From positions 124,001 through 188,000 of the forward strand of contig CAVPQK010000015.1 of the NCBI GenBank assembly GCA_963707465.1: DNA of 64,000 nt, read 5' to 3'. A model generated the notes under the pieces. The model saw only the letters and a list, made by a program, of their open reading frames with translations. It was not told the DNA's origin and did not search any database. The position numbers were made by a program, and so were the translations under genes. Source of the DNA: Bog-159 sp963707465 (GTDB taxonomy: Bacteria; Acidobacteriota; Terriglobia; Bryobacterales; Bryobacteraceae). Shown in pieces: positions 37,439 to 45,973 of this stretch; the stretch's first letter is position 1, and every line of letters begins with the position of its first letter.

Positions 37439-39916
37439 TCAGGCGAAGACAACGCGATACACGTGGCCGGCCTCCAGGCGCACTCGCACCGCGCCATCGG
37501 CATCCGGCGCGAGCGCCAACGTTCCGCGCTCCTGCCGGATTTCGCGGATACGCGAGCCGGGCGCGGGCCGCAGCACGTGTTCACCGGCCAAAAACGGGCG
37601 CAGCGTGGCCTTGGCCGCCTTGCCGCCCGCCCACTGGATATCGACCGCCAACCCGCCGCGCGCGCGCAATCCTTCGACGCTCCCCGTCGCCCACGCGGCC
37701 GGTAGCGCCGGCAGAAAATCGAGTCCGCCATCGTGGCTCTGCAGCAGCATTTCCGCCACCGCCGCCGCCCCTCCGAAATTTCCATCGATCTGAAAAATCC
37801 ACGAATTGCCGGCCGGGTGCGTATCGAAAAGGTTGGGGCCGGTCGAGTGCTCCAGCAGCATCCGCACCGATTCCCAAGCCTTCTCGCCATCCAGCAGGCG
37901 GGCCCAAAAATTGATGGCCCAGGCGCGGCTCCAGCCCGTATAAGCGCCGCCCGCGGCCAGCCGGCGTTCCAGCGAAACGCGCGCCCCCTGCCAGAACTGG
38001 CGATTGCGTCGCGAAGTGAATTCGCCGCCCGGATACAGCGGGTACATGTGGGACATGTGGCGCTGCCCCGGAGTCTTCTCGTCGAAGTCGTGCGACCATT
38101 CCTGTAGCTGCCCGTGCTTGCCGATCTGGTAAGGGATCAGGCGCTCCCGCGCGGCCCCCAGCTTCCGCGCGAAATCGGCGTCCACGTTCAGAATGCGCGC
38201 CGCTTCCATGCAGTGGGAGAAAAGCTCCGCGATCAGCGCCATATCCATGGTGCAGCCGTCGCTGGTCTCGGCAGTCCGGCCGTCTGGCGCGACGAAATTG
38301 TTCTCGGTGGATTCCGACGGGCACGTCGTCAGTCGCCCGTCTTTGCGTTCGATCAGCCAGTCCAGACAGAATTCGGCGCAGGACTTCATCGGCGGATAGG
38401 CTGTGGCGCGCAGAAACCGGACATTACCCGAGAACGCGTAATGCTCCCAGAGGTGCGCGCAAAGCCACGGCCCGCTCATGCTCCAATTCGCCCAAGTCGG
38501 CGATCCGTGGCCGAAGTCGCCCACCGGCGCCGATTGCCGCCAGATGTCCACGTTATGGTGCGAGACCCAGCCGTGGCAGCCGTAATTCACTTCGGCCGTC
38601 TTCGCGCCGGTCCGGCTCAGGCCCGCGATCAGGTCGAACAGCGGCTCCTGCAATTCGGCCAGGTTGCAGGTTTCCGCCGGCCAGTAATTCATCTGCACGT
38701 TGATGTTGGCGGTCCAGTTGGAGCTCCACGGCGGACGCACCAGTTCGTTCCAGATGCCTTGCAAATTGGCGGGCTGCGTCCCGGGCCGCGAGCTGGCAAT
38801 CAGCAGATAGCGGCCGTACTGGAAATAGAGCGCGGCCAGATCGGGATCCGGCTTGTCGGCGAACGCCCTCAGGCGCGCATCGGTGGGAAGGCTGGCCGCT
38901 TCAGTCTTCGGCAGCGTGAGCGACACGCGCCGGTAGAGCGCCTGGTGATCGGCCACATGCGCCGCGCGCAGCGCTTCATAGGTTTTGCCCCGCGCCGCAT
39001 CGATGCGACTCCGGCACGCGGCGGCGATTTCATCGGCGGTACCCGCAGGGTCGCGATCGTAACCGCGATACCCGGTGGCCGCGGCGATAAACAACGTCAC
39101 CGCACGCGCGCCATCGATGCGCAGCGACGCGCCATCGGCCCGCACCCGGCCGCCCTCCGCGACGGCCTGCAGCGCCGCTTCAAAGTGCATGCCCTTGCCC
39201 TCGGCATCGTCGTAATGAACGGGATCGCCGGCGCCCACGTAGTTAGGCTCAATATGCGACGGCGCCTTGCCGGTGAGCCACAGTGTGCCCCCGGCGCCCG
39301 CTTGTGAAGCCGAATGGATGGGACTGTCGAACGACAGCGCCATCCCCATGCCTCCGGCCGCCGTGGTGCTGAGTCGGACGACGATGACCTGATCCGGCGC
39401 CGAGGCGAACGATTCTCGCAAATAGGCGGCAGAGCCGGCGCGGTAGGTGACCCGCGAGAGCGCGGTGTCCAGATCCAGCTCGCGCCGGTACTCTACCACG
39501 TCCGCCGCGTGGTCCATGCGAATATGCAGGTTGCCGAGCACCAGGTACGACTAGTTGTACACGCCCTGCATCTCGCGGCACACGCGGTCGGCGCCCACGT
39601 AATCGGCCTCTTCGAGCACCAGCCGCCTCACTTCGGGAAGGTGCTGCTTGGCCGCTGGGTTGTTCCACTGGCGCGGGAAGCCGGACCACAGCGAGTCCTC
39701 GTTGAGCTGCAAGCGCTCCTCGGGCACGCCGCCGAACACCATCGCGCCCAGCCGTCCGTTGCCGATGGGCAGCGCGTCAGTCCATTTGCCCGCGGGCTTA
39801 TCGAACCATAGCACCGTCCGCCCCGCGTCGGACTGCGCCGGCAAGGGCGGGATCGCACCGGCGGCGAGCGCTGCCGGAGCTAGTTTCGCGAATTCGCGTC
39901 TGGTCCATTGCGACAT
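37439..39916 (-). pseudogene. GH95-family alpha-L-fucosidase-like gene interrupted by TAG
   Basis: The full frame would encode 825 residues, opening with a Tat signal (SQWTRREFAKLAPAALAA) and the GH95 N-domain (WFDKPAGKWTDALPIGNGRLGAMVFGG as landmarks near residues 36-62, LNEDSLWSG). At 39551-39553 TAG interrupts MQGVYN-SYLVLGNL, where family members have Gln (CAG to TAG). The downstream 700 codons are intact, with LQGIWNELVRPPWSSNWTAN, INVQMNYWPAETCNLAE (catalytic region) and a C-terminal beta domain. The enzyme would remove alpha-L-fucose or galactose from plant or algal glycans. Without suppression it is dead. Confidence 0.85.
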
Positions 39917-40016
39917 GGTGGATTATCCAGGAACATGGTAACTCCCGGATCGGCGGCCAGCCTGCATTGAAGCAAACCCAAGCGCTTAGGAAAGTTGCTA
40001 GGATTAGGGTGTTCAC

Positions 40017-40190
40017 ATGATTGGTAGAGGCTTCGAAGGGGTATTCAATCTGAGCTGTCCGTCAGGACCGGTGCAACTCCGGGAGAACTATGGATTCTCG
40101 CGACGGGAGATCAGGCAATTCGCAGCCTTGTTGATGGATCGCCTGGAAGAGTTGTGCCCGGCTTGGGAGCGTATTCATGGCGTCGCGTGA
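40017..40190 (+). CDS. Short DUF4160-like protein
   Basis: This 57-residue ORF is preceded by AGGG at a good distance. The sequence VQLRENYGFSRREIRQF then ALLMDRLEELCPAWERIHG matches the C-terminal half of DUF4160 proteins (GFS..E and L...W helix). The N-terminal half, normally 30-40 residues more, is missing and an in-frame stop lies 12 bases upstream. It may be a truncated relic or a minimal variant. It overlaps the DUF2442 gene by 14 bases; the two families often occur as a pair in toxin-antitoxin-like loci. Confidence 0.5.
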   Translation: MIGRGFEGVFNLSCPSGPVQLRENYGFSRREIRQFAALLMDRLEELCPAWERIHGVA

Positions 40191-40590
40191 CGATTTCGGA
40201 TCGGCAAACCAGCGCGCTAAGGAGATGCAACAAACCTTCCCCAGAGCGATCGGCGCACATTATGATCGCAAGACGAGGAAGATCGTGGTTGAGCTCAGTT
40301 CGCGGGTGATCGTGAGCTTCTCGCCCGGCGATGCGGAGGGACTGGAAGGCGCCAAGCCCTCCCAGCTCGACGCGATAGAAATTAGCCCGTCCGGCTTCGG
40401 CATCCACTTTCCTGCGCTGGACGCCGACCTGTATGTACCGGGGATCTTAGAGGGACTTCTTGGTGCTAAGCGATGGATGGCATCCAGGCTGGGCCGTATT
40501 GGTGGCCAATCCCGCAGCAGGGCTAAAACGGCTGCGTCACGAGCAAACGGAAGGTTGGGAGGAAGGCCGCGGAAGGCCGTGGGACGGTAG
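40177..40590 (+). CDS. DUF2442 family protein with AT-hook-like tail
   Basis: The 137-residue protein has a DUF2442 domain: HYDRKTRKIVVELSSRVIVS, FSPGDAEGLEGAKPSQLDAI, EISPSGFGIHFPALDADLYV and the usual end PGILEGLLGAKRWMASRLG. The basic tail RSRAKTAASRANGRLGGRPRK resembles an AT-hook and suggests DNA binding, as for an antitoxin or regulator. It overlaps the preceding DUF4160-like ORF by 14 bases. The pairing is recurrent in bacteria, but its biological role has not been fixed. Confidence 0.8.
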   Translation: MASRDDFGSANQRAKEMQQTFPRAIGAHYDRKTRKIVVELSSRVIVSFSPGDAEGLEGAKPSQLDAIEISPSGFGIHFPALDADLYVPGILEGLLGAKRWMASRLGRIGGQSRSRAKTAASRANGRLGGRPRKAVGR

Positions 40591-40592
40591 GG

Positions 40593-41087
40593 TTACTCAA
40601 ACCCGCACTCTTTCCATCGCGTGCCCCACTCCCACATGCCGAAAGTAGCCTGCTTCGGCAGCGTATGGCCCAACTGGCGCGCCAACACGCAGATCTGTCC
40701 CCGGTGGTGCGCGTCGTGCGAGATCAGGTAACTGAACATCCCCACCACATCCGGGCGGAAGTTCTTCACCCTGCCCTCCGGGTGCTCGAGCGACTCGGCC
40801 AGCAGCGCACCGCAGCATTTCGCGCTCTCCGCGAGTGACTCCATAGCTTCCTTTTTAGTGACGGTCGCGCGGTCCAGCTTATCGGGCAGCGGTTTGCCCT
40901 TGGCCGCGACCGCCAGCCACATGTGGCGCACGTTATGCATGTGCGCGACGATGGCCGCGATCGTGCGGCCCTTGCCACCCGGCGGCGCGATGTCCCAGGC
41001 AGCATCGGGCAGATTCTCCAGCAGGTATTGGTTGATGCGCTCGTTGACGGCGTAGGATTCCAGCAGTGACTGCTTCAGATCGAGCAT
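40593..41087 (-). CDS. DinB-family protein
   Basis: This 164-residue four-helix protein matches the DinB/YfiT superfamily. It begins LDLKQSLLESYAVNERINQYL, then TIAAIVAHMHNVRHMWLAV with the first metal His, and VGMFSYLISHDAHHRGQICVLARQL with the second His pair. The three His residues usually bind Ni or Zn. Members often act as thiol-dependent transferases or are of unknown role. A triple 10-mer repeat sits 14 bases upstream of its start, within the leader. The gene converges on the DUF2442 gene, 2 bases apart. Confidence 0.9.
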   Translation of the reverse strand: MLDLKQSLLESYAVNERINQYLLENLPDAAWDIAPPGGKGRTIAAIVAHMHNVRHMWLAVAAKGKPLPDKLDRATVTKKEAMESLAESAKCCGALLAESLEHPEGRVKNFRPDVVGMFSYLISHDAHHRGQICVLARQLGHTLPKQATFGMWEWGTRWKECGFE

Positions 41088-41101
41088 AGAACTAATGTCT
41101 T

Positions 41102-41136
41102 GTTTTATCTGCGTTCATCTGCGTTCATCTGCGGCC
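41102..41136. repeat. Triple 10-mer dispersed repeat, copy 2
   Basis: TTTATCTGCG, TTCATCTGCG, TTCATCTGCG and GCC form the 10-base periodic unit. It lies between the DinB start (41087) and the end of the KdaD-like gene (41163). The flank between repeat and ATG (AAAACAAGACATTAGTTCT on the minus strand) resembles that of copy 1 before AtuA. Confidence 0.85.
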
Positions 41137-41162
41137 AACAATGGTGTGGTCACGCACCCGCC

Positions 41163-42008
41163 CTACCCGACGACAACGGCCGAGTTACTCAACTCGCCAA
41201 TCTCAGGCACGCAAATACTCACCATATCGCCCGCCGCGAGCGCCGCGTCTTCCGGCACGATAATGCCGGTGCCAGTCAACAGCACGGTCCCCGCGGGAGT
41301 GTTGTTGGCCCGCCGCAGATATTCGACCAGTGTCTCGAACTTGCGGTGCAACTTCGCCGTGGAAACGCCGCCGGAGAAGATCTCGCGGCCGCCGCGCGTG
41401 ACGGTGCATGTCATTTCCAGGTTGTACGGATCAGGCAGATCGTCCGCCGTCACGATCACCGGGCCCAGCGCGCAGCAGGCCGTATAGACCTTCGACTGCG
41501 GCAGGTACAGCGCGTTCTCGCGCTCGATATCCCAGGCCGAAACGTCGTTGGCCAGCGTGTATCCGAGGATGTCGCCCTTGCCCCCAAGCACCAGGGCCAA
41601 CTCGGGCTCGGGCGCGGTGAACCTCGAATCCGCGCGGATGCCGATAGCCTGCCCAGGGCCCACGCACACGCGCGCGGTTCCCTTGAAGAACACCTCGGGA
41701 CGCGGCTCTTTATAAACGTAAGCGTACATGCCTTCCCGCGTGCCGTGCTCCGCATCGCGAAACGCCGCGCTCATTTCGTAGGTGCAGCCGCAGGCCCACA
41801 CTTCGGACGGCACGATAGGCAGCACCGGCACCAGCGGCTCCGCGTGGTGGCTGGCCAGCCGCGCGGCAGTCTTCGCCAGCGAGACCCCCTGGTTTTCCGC
41901 GCGCCGAATCAGATCGACGACGGTGTAGCCGGGGACCGGGCGGGCCAGATCCCCTTCGAATACGGCGGCCAGATAGCCGCCTTCGGATTTAACTTGTCCC
42001 AGGCGCAT
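41163..42008 (-). CDS. FAH-family 2-keto-3-deoxy-pentonate dehydratase-like protein
   Basis: This 281-residue fumarylacetoacetate-hydrolase-fold protein has metal-ligand acids in PEPELALVLGG (Glu134, Glu136) and the later Asp in LANDVSAWDIERENALYLPQ. The DIERENALYLPQSKVY segment is characteristic of KdaD/XylX-type 2-keto-3-deoxy-arabinonate or -xylonate dehydratases rather than true FAH. Its ATG overlaps the aldehyde dehydrogenase stop by one base (TGATG). The pair would convert a 2-keto-3-deoxypentonate to alpha-ketoglutarate semialdehyde and then alpha-ketoglutarate. Substrate stereochemistry cannot be told from sequence. Confidence 0.8.
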   Translation of the reverse strand: MRLGQVKSEGGYLAAVFEGDLARPVPGYTVVDLIRRAENQGVSLAKTAARLASHHAEPLVPVLPIVPSEVWACGCTYEMSAAFRDAEHGTREGMYAYVYKEPRPEVFFKGTARVCVGPGQAIGIRADSRFTAPEPELALVLGGKGDILGYTLANDVSAWDIERENALYLPQSKVYTACCALGPVIVTADDLPDPYNLEMTCTVTRGGREIFSGGVSTAKLHRKFETLVEYLRRANNTPAGTVLLTGTGIIVPEDAALAAGDMVSICVPEIGELSNSAVVVG

Positions 42009-43456
42009 CAGTATTTCAGATAGACAGTTTTATAGTCGCTGTAAAAATCGAGCGCGGCCGGCCCCTGCTCTTTGGGCCCAAAACTGGAATCCTTGGTCCC
42101 GCCGAATGGCAACTGGTACTCGATGCCCGCGCTGGGAAGGTTCACGGTCACCAGGCCCGCCTCCATCCGGTAAACGAACTCGAAGACCCGCGAGACGTTG
42201 GTGGTTTGGATGGAGGCCGAAAGCCCCAGCGGAGTATCGTTGGCGATGCGCATGGCGTCCTCGAAATCGCGGGCGCGCATCACCGCCAGCACCGGTCCGA
42301 AAATCTCCTCGCGCGCGATGGTCATCTCCGGAGTCACATCCGCGAATATGGTGGGCTCCACAAAATAGCCCTTGTCGAAGCCTTCTCCCGTGAGCCGCTT
42401 GCCGCCGATCTTGGGTGGGCCTGCCTCGGCGTGGCCGATATCGATATAACGCAGCACGGTGCCCATTTGGGCCAGATCGATCGAGGGTCCGATATCGATG
42501 CCCGGCAGCATGCCGTCGCCTACCTTGAGTTTGCGGGTGCGCTCCACCAGCGCATCCAGAAAACGGCTGTAAATCGCATCTTCCACTATAACGCGGCTGG
42601 TCGCGGTGCACTTCTGGCCGGTGGAGAAAAAGGCGGCATTCACCGTGTTCTCCACGGCGGCATTGAAATCGGCGTCGGCCAGCACGATGGTGGGATTCTT
42701 GCCGCCCATTTCCAGTTGAATGCGCAAGCGGCGCTTCGAGGCTTCCGCATGCAGCCAGTTGCCGATCTGGCACGAGCCGGTGAACGAGATGGCCTTCAGC
42801 GGCGGCGCATCCACCAGCGCCTGGCCCAGTTCGCCGCCGGCGCCCGCTACGAAATTGACCACCCCCTTGGGCAGCCCCGCTTCATCCAGGGCTTTCACCA
42901 GCCGCCAGGCGCTCAGCGGCGCGGCGCTGGCGGGCTTCAGCACCACGGTATTGCCGCAAATCAGGGCCGGCGCCAGCTTCCACGCGGGGATGGCGCTCGG
43001 AAAATTCCAGGGCGTCACCAGCCCCACCACCCCAATCGGTTTGCGGATGGCGAACATGTGCACGCGGTCGCGCTCAGAAGGCACCAGCATGCCCTCAAGC
43101 CGCGATCCCTCGCCGCCGAAGTAGCGAAAAATGTTGATCGCCCGGCGCACTTCGCCCTTGGCCTCGGGCAGCGTCTTGCCTTCCTCCTGGGTCATGTCGG
43201 CCGCCAGCGAGTCCAGCCGCGCCTCCAGGATTTCAGCGGCTTTGAACAGAATCGCGCCGCGCGCCGGAGCGTTCAAATTCGACCAGGCGGGCAGGGCGGC
43301 AGCAGCGGCCGCGGCCGCGGCTTGAATGTCGCCCGCCGAGCCTTTCACGAAGAGGCCCACCACCTGGTCCGTATCGGCCGGATTACGGTCTTCGAAGTGC
43401 GAACCGCCATCGGTCCACTGGCCATCGATGAAGTTAGGAAAAATCGGAGTGTCCAT
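42008..43456 (-). CDS. NAD(P)-dependent aldehyde dehydrogenase (ketoglutarate-semialdehyde type)
   Basis: This 482-residue ALDH has the conserved Asn in TPWNFPSA (151), KPAS, FTGS, catalytic Glu249 in LEMGGKNP and catalytic Cys283 in STGQKCTATSR, plus EEIFGPVL near the C-terminus. It is cytoplasmic. The overlap with the KdaD-like gene suggests it oxidises 2,5-dioxopentanoate to alpha-ketoglutarate, the final step of oxidative pentose degradation (Weimberg-type). The LemA/M16 genes upstream are separated by 11 bases and may share the transcript. Confidence 0.9.
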   Translation of the reverse strand: MDTPIFPNFIDGQWTDGGSHFEDRNPADTDQVVGLFVKGSAGDIQAAAAAAAAALPAWSNLNAPARGAILFKAAEILEARLDSLAADMTQEEGKTLPEAKGEVRRAINIFRYFGGEGSRLEGMLVPSERDRVHMFAIRKPIGVVGLVTPWNFPSAIPAWKLAPALICGNTVVLKPASAAPLSAWRLVKALDEAGLPKGVVNFVAGAGGELGQALVDAPPLKAISFTGSCQIGNWLHAEASKRRLRIQLEMGGKNPTIVLADADFNAAVENTVNAAFFSTGQKCTATSRVIVEDAIYSRFLDALVERTRKLKVGDGMLPGIDIGPSIDLAQMGTVLRYIDIGHAEAGPPKIGGKRLTGEGFDKGYFVEPTIFADVTPEMTIAREEIFGPVLAVMRARDFEDAMRIANDTPLGLSASIQTTNVSRVFEFVYRMEAGLVTVNLPSAGIEYQLPFGGTKDSSFGPKEQGPAALDFYSDYKTVYLKY

Positions 43457-43467
43457 GATGAGTGAAT

Positions 43468-43998
43468 TTAGAATGCGGGTGTTTGGAAATAGGCGTCCAC
43501 TTTGTCCAGGCGCGCCACCGAAGCCACCAGATTGCCCGGGAACATCTCGAGGTGCGCATTGTAATGCTCCACCGCTTCGTTGTACCGGCGCCGCGCCACG
43601 TCGACTTTATTGTCCGCCACTTGCATCGCTGCCAGAATGCCGGCGTAATCCTTGCTGTTTTCGAGCTTGGGATAATTCTCCACCAGCAGCATCAGCCGCG
43701 CCAGCGCTTCGTTCAACCGCGCGTTGGCCTGCACCTTGGCGCGCAAGCCCTCCGCCACACTCAGCGCGTTGCGCGCGTCGTTCACCGCGCGGATGGCGTT
43801 CCCCTCGGCCGGCGCTTCGGCCTGCACCAGATTCCCCAGCTCCGGACCCAGGCTGGCGCGATGATCCAGCGCCGCATCCACCTCCGTCCAGTCCGCGTCG
43901 ATGGCCTGCCGCTCCGATACCAGATCCTTGCGTATGGTCATGCACTCGACTCCTAAGACCAGGGCCACGGCCACCACGCCCAGCACCAGGAACTTCAT
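43468..43998 (-). CDS. LemA-like protein
   Basis: This 176-residue protein starts at ATG 43998 with a membrane segment (KFLVLGVVAVALVLGVECM). The rest is a helical LemA-like bundle: RNALSVAEGLRAKVQANARL, NEALARLMLLVENYPKLENSKDYAGILAAM as landmarks, ending in RRRYNEAVEHYNAHLEMFPGN with the family's typical YN and FPGN features. An upstream in-frame extension lies inside the M16 gene and is rejected. It starts 4 bases after the M16 peptidase stop, so they are probably co-expressed. LemA proteins sit in the membrane with an outward helical domain; their role is unclear. Confidence 0.85.
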   Translation of the reverse strand: MKFLVLGVVAVALVLGVECMTIRKDLVSERQAIDADWTEVDAALDHRASLGPELGNLVQAEAPAEGNAIRAVNDARNALSVAEGLRAKVQANARLNEALARLMLLVENYPKLENSKDYAGILAAMQVADNKVDVARRRYNEAVEHYNAHLEMFPGNLVASVARLDKVDAYFQTPAF

Positions 43999-44002
43999 GG
44001 CT

Positions 44003-45292
44003 TCAGCACACCAGATCTTCGCGGCCGATCTTGAACCCGTCCAGATTGCCCAGGATTGTGAGGGCAATCTGCCTGGGATCGAAGAACGCCTGGGCGATGC
44101 GCTGCACGTCGCCCGCGCAGACCTGCTCGATGCTCTCCACCAGCTCGTCCAGCGTGAAGAAGCGGCCGAAGTACATCTCCTGGCGCGCCAGGTTGGACAT
44201 CCGGCTCGAGGTGGATTCCAGGCTGAGCATCAGCGAACCCTTCAGGTGATCCTTGGCGCGCCGCAACTCCTCCGCCGAAACGCCATCCTGCTTGAGCTGC
44301 CGGAACTCGTTGATGATCGACTCCACCACCTTCGCCGCGGATTCGATGGACGTGCCCGCATAGATCGACAGGCAGCCGGTGTCGCGGTACGGGCTCAGCT
44401 CCGAAAAGACGGCATAGGCCAGCCCCTGGCGCTCGCGGATGTTCTGAAACAGGCGCGAACTCATGCCGCCGCCCAGCAGCGTGTTCAGCACGTAACAGGC
44501 GAAGCGCTCCTCGTGCGGCAGCGGATACGAAGGCACGCCCAGGCACAGATGCACCTGCTCCAGCGACTTCTTATTGCGCAAGGCGATGCGCGCGTGCGTG
44601 GCCGGCGCCTGGTCGGGCGGCGCGGCGCCATTGGGCGTAAGCGATTCGAAGTGCTGGCTCACCAGCTTTACCGTGGCCTCATGGGTCAGATTTCCCGCCG
44701 CCGTGATAAGCAGGTTGGCGGGCGCGTAGACCGCCCGGTAATAATCGTCGATCGCCTGCCGGTCGAAGCGCTTCACCGTTTCGCGCGTGCCCAGGATCGG
44801 CTTGCCCAGGGGGTGGTCTTTCCAGAAGTTGGAAGAAAAGATTTCGTGGACCAGGTAGTCGGGACTGTCCGCCTCCATCTTGATTTCTTCCAGGATCACG
44901 CCCTTTTCCTTGTCGATGTCTTCCTCGTGAAACAGCGGATGCAGAACTAGGTCGGCAAGCACATCGAAGGCCAGCGGCAGGTGCTGGTCCAGCACCTTGG
45001 TGTTGAAACAAACCAGTTCCTTGGCAGTGAAGGCGTCCAGATTCCCGCCCACCGAATCCACCGAGCGGGCGATATCTTCGGCGGACCGGTTCGTGGTGCC
45101 CTTGAACAGCATGTGCTCGATGAAATGCGATAGGCCGTTCTGCTCGGAGTTTTCGCGGCGCGAGCCGGTGCAAATCCAAATGCCCACCGAGATGGACCGT
45201 ACGTGCGGCATCACTTCGGTGATCACCCGCACGCCATTCGGCAGTTTGGTTAATTCGATGTCGCGCACGGGTGTGGCGTTAGTGGTGGCCAT
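44003..45292 (-). CDS. M16 family zinc metallopeptidase
   Basis: The protein from ATG 45292 is 429 residues. The inverted zinc motif HFIEH (56-60) with the downstream Glu region (KGVILEEIKMEAD) marks an active M16 (pitrilysin/processing peptidase) N-terminal half. A second M16 domain follows with GLAYAVFSELSPYRDTGCLS near residues 285-305. It is the single-chain dimer-forming type such as PqqL/YmxG-like peptidases and probably cytoplasmic, as no signal is present. A 74-residue extension to 45514 overlaps the divergent gene and has no domain character. LemA follows 4 bases later. Confidence 0.9.
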   Translation of the reverse strand: MATTNATPVRDIELTKLPNGVRVITEVMPHVRSISVGIWICTGSRRENSEQNGLSHFIEHMLFKGTTNRSAEDIARSVDSVGGNLDAFTAKELVCFNTKVLDQHLPLAFDVLADLVLHPLFHEEDIDKEKGVILEEIKMEADSPDYLVHEIFSSNFWKDHPLGKPILGTRETVKRFDRQAIDDYYRAVYAPANLLITAAGNLTHEATVKLVSQHFESLTPNGAAPPDQAPATHARIALRNKKSLEQVHLCLGVPSYPLPHEERFACYVLNTLLGGGMSSRLFQNIRERQGLAYAVFSELSPYRDTGCLSIYAGTSIESAAKVVESIINEFRQLKQDGVSAEELRRAKDHLKGSLMLSLESTSSRMSNLARQEMYFGRFFTLDELVESIEQVCAGDVQRIAQAFFDPRQIALTILGNLDGFKIGREDLVC

Positions 45293-45430
45293 GGTGGACG
45301 GGGTGGTGTGGTCGTTGGTCCTTTTATCCAGGATACATCTTGGGGAAAGGCTTGTGCGGCAGGCAGCGGGGACTGCCGCCGCTGGCAGTGAGCAATTCCG
45401 GCCGCTTCTGCTCTTGCTTGGTGAGCTGTT

Positions 45431-45460
45431 TTGACCAGATTTAAAACCTCGGCGTGTTAA
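45431..45460 (+). promoter_or_regulatory. Candidate promoter of the zf-HC2-like gene
   Basis: TTGACC at 45431-45436 and TGTTAA/GTTAAT at 45454-45460 are spaced 17-18 bases, ahead of GAAGGA and ATG 45488. The call rests on hexamers only. Confidence 0.35.
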
Positions 45461-45487
45461 TAAACTCAGTAGGGAACTCGAAGGACC

Positions 45488-45973
45488 ATGGATTGGCTCG
45501 CGAGGCAGGAACACTCTTCAGATGAATCGCTGGAGAAATACTCGCTCAATGAGTTGGCGGAATCCAACCTCCCCGCAGTCGAGGCACACTTGCTTGTGTG
45601 CGCCAGCTGCCGCGCCCGCTTAGACGCGATTGAGCCGGTGAACTACATCCACTATACCGAAGACGGACTAATCTACTCGCGGGCCACGAGGCTGACCTCG
45701 GGCAGAGTGATCGCCCAGCATTGGGGCAGTGATTTGCATGGCGGGCGGGTCTTTCGTACCGTCACTGCCGCAAGAAAATACCTGGACGAGTCATTCTCTC
45801 AGATGTTTCCCGAGCACGCGTGCAGCGTTGGGTGTACAAAGGTCGCGTCACCGCCTCGCGCAGTGGGGCCGGCCCCCGCCCAGTGCTACGTTATTAGTTA
45901 TGGCGCAAAGAGAAATCCTGTCTCAAATCACGGGCATCGGAATCGTGCCCGTGGTGCGCACCTCGAGCGCTGA
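45488..45973 (+). CDS. Zinc-finger (zf-HC2-like) putative anti-sigma-type protein
   Basis: The start is supported by GAAGGA 3 bases upstream of ATG. The first 45 residues (DESLEKYSLNELAESNLPAV followed by EAHLLVCASCRARLD) contain the HxxxCxxC signature of anti-sigma zinc fingers. A short beta/helix domain follows and looks complete at MFPEHACSVGC. From about residue 118 the frame runs through a GTGGGGCCGGC repeat-like stretch and 74 bases into the KDPG aldolase gene; that tail is probably read-through after loss of the original stop. No membrane segment or sigma factor gene is adjacent. Confidence 0.65.
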   Translation: MDWLARQEHSSDESLEKYSLNELAESNLPAVEAHLLVCASCRARLDAIEPVNYIHYTEDGLIYSRATRLTSGRVIAQHWGSDLHGGRVFRTVTAARKYLDESFSQMFPEHACSVGCTKVASPPRAVGPAPAQCYVISYGAKRNPVSNHGHRNRARGAHLER

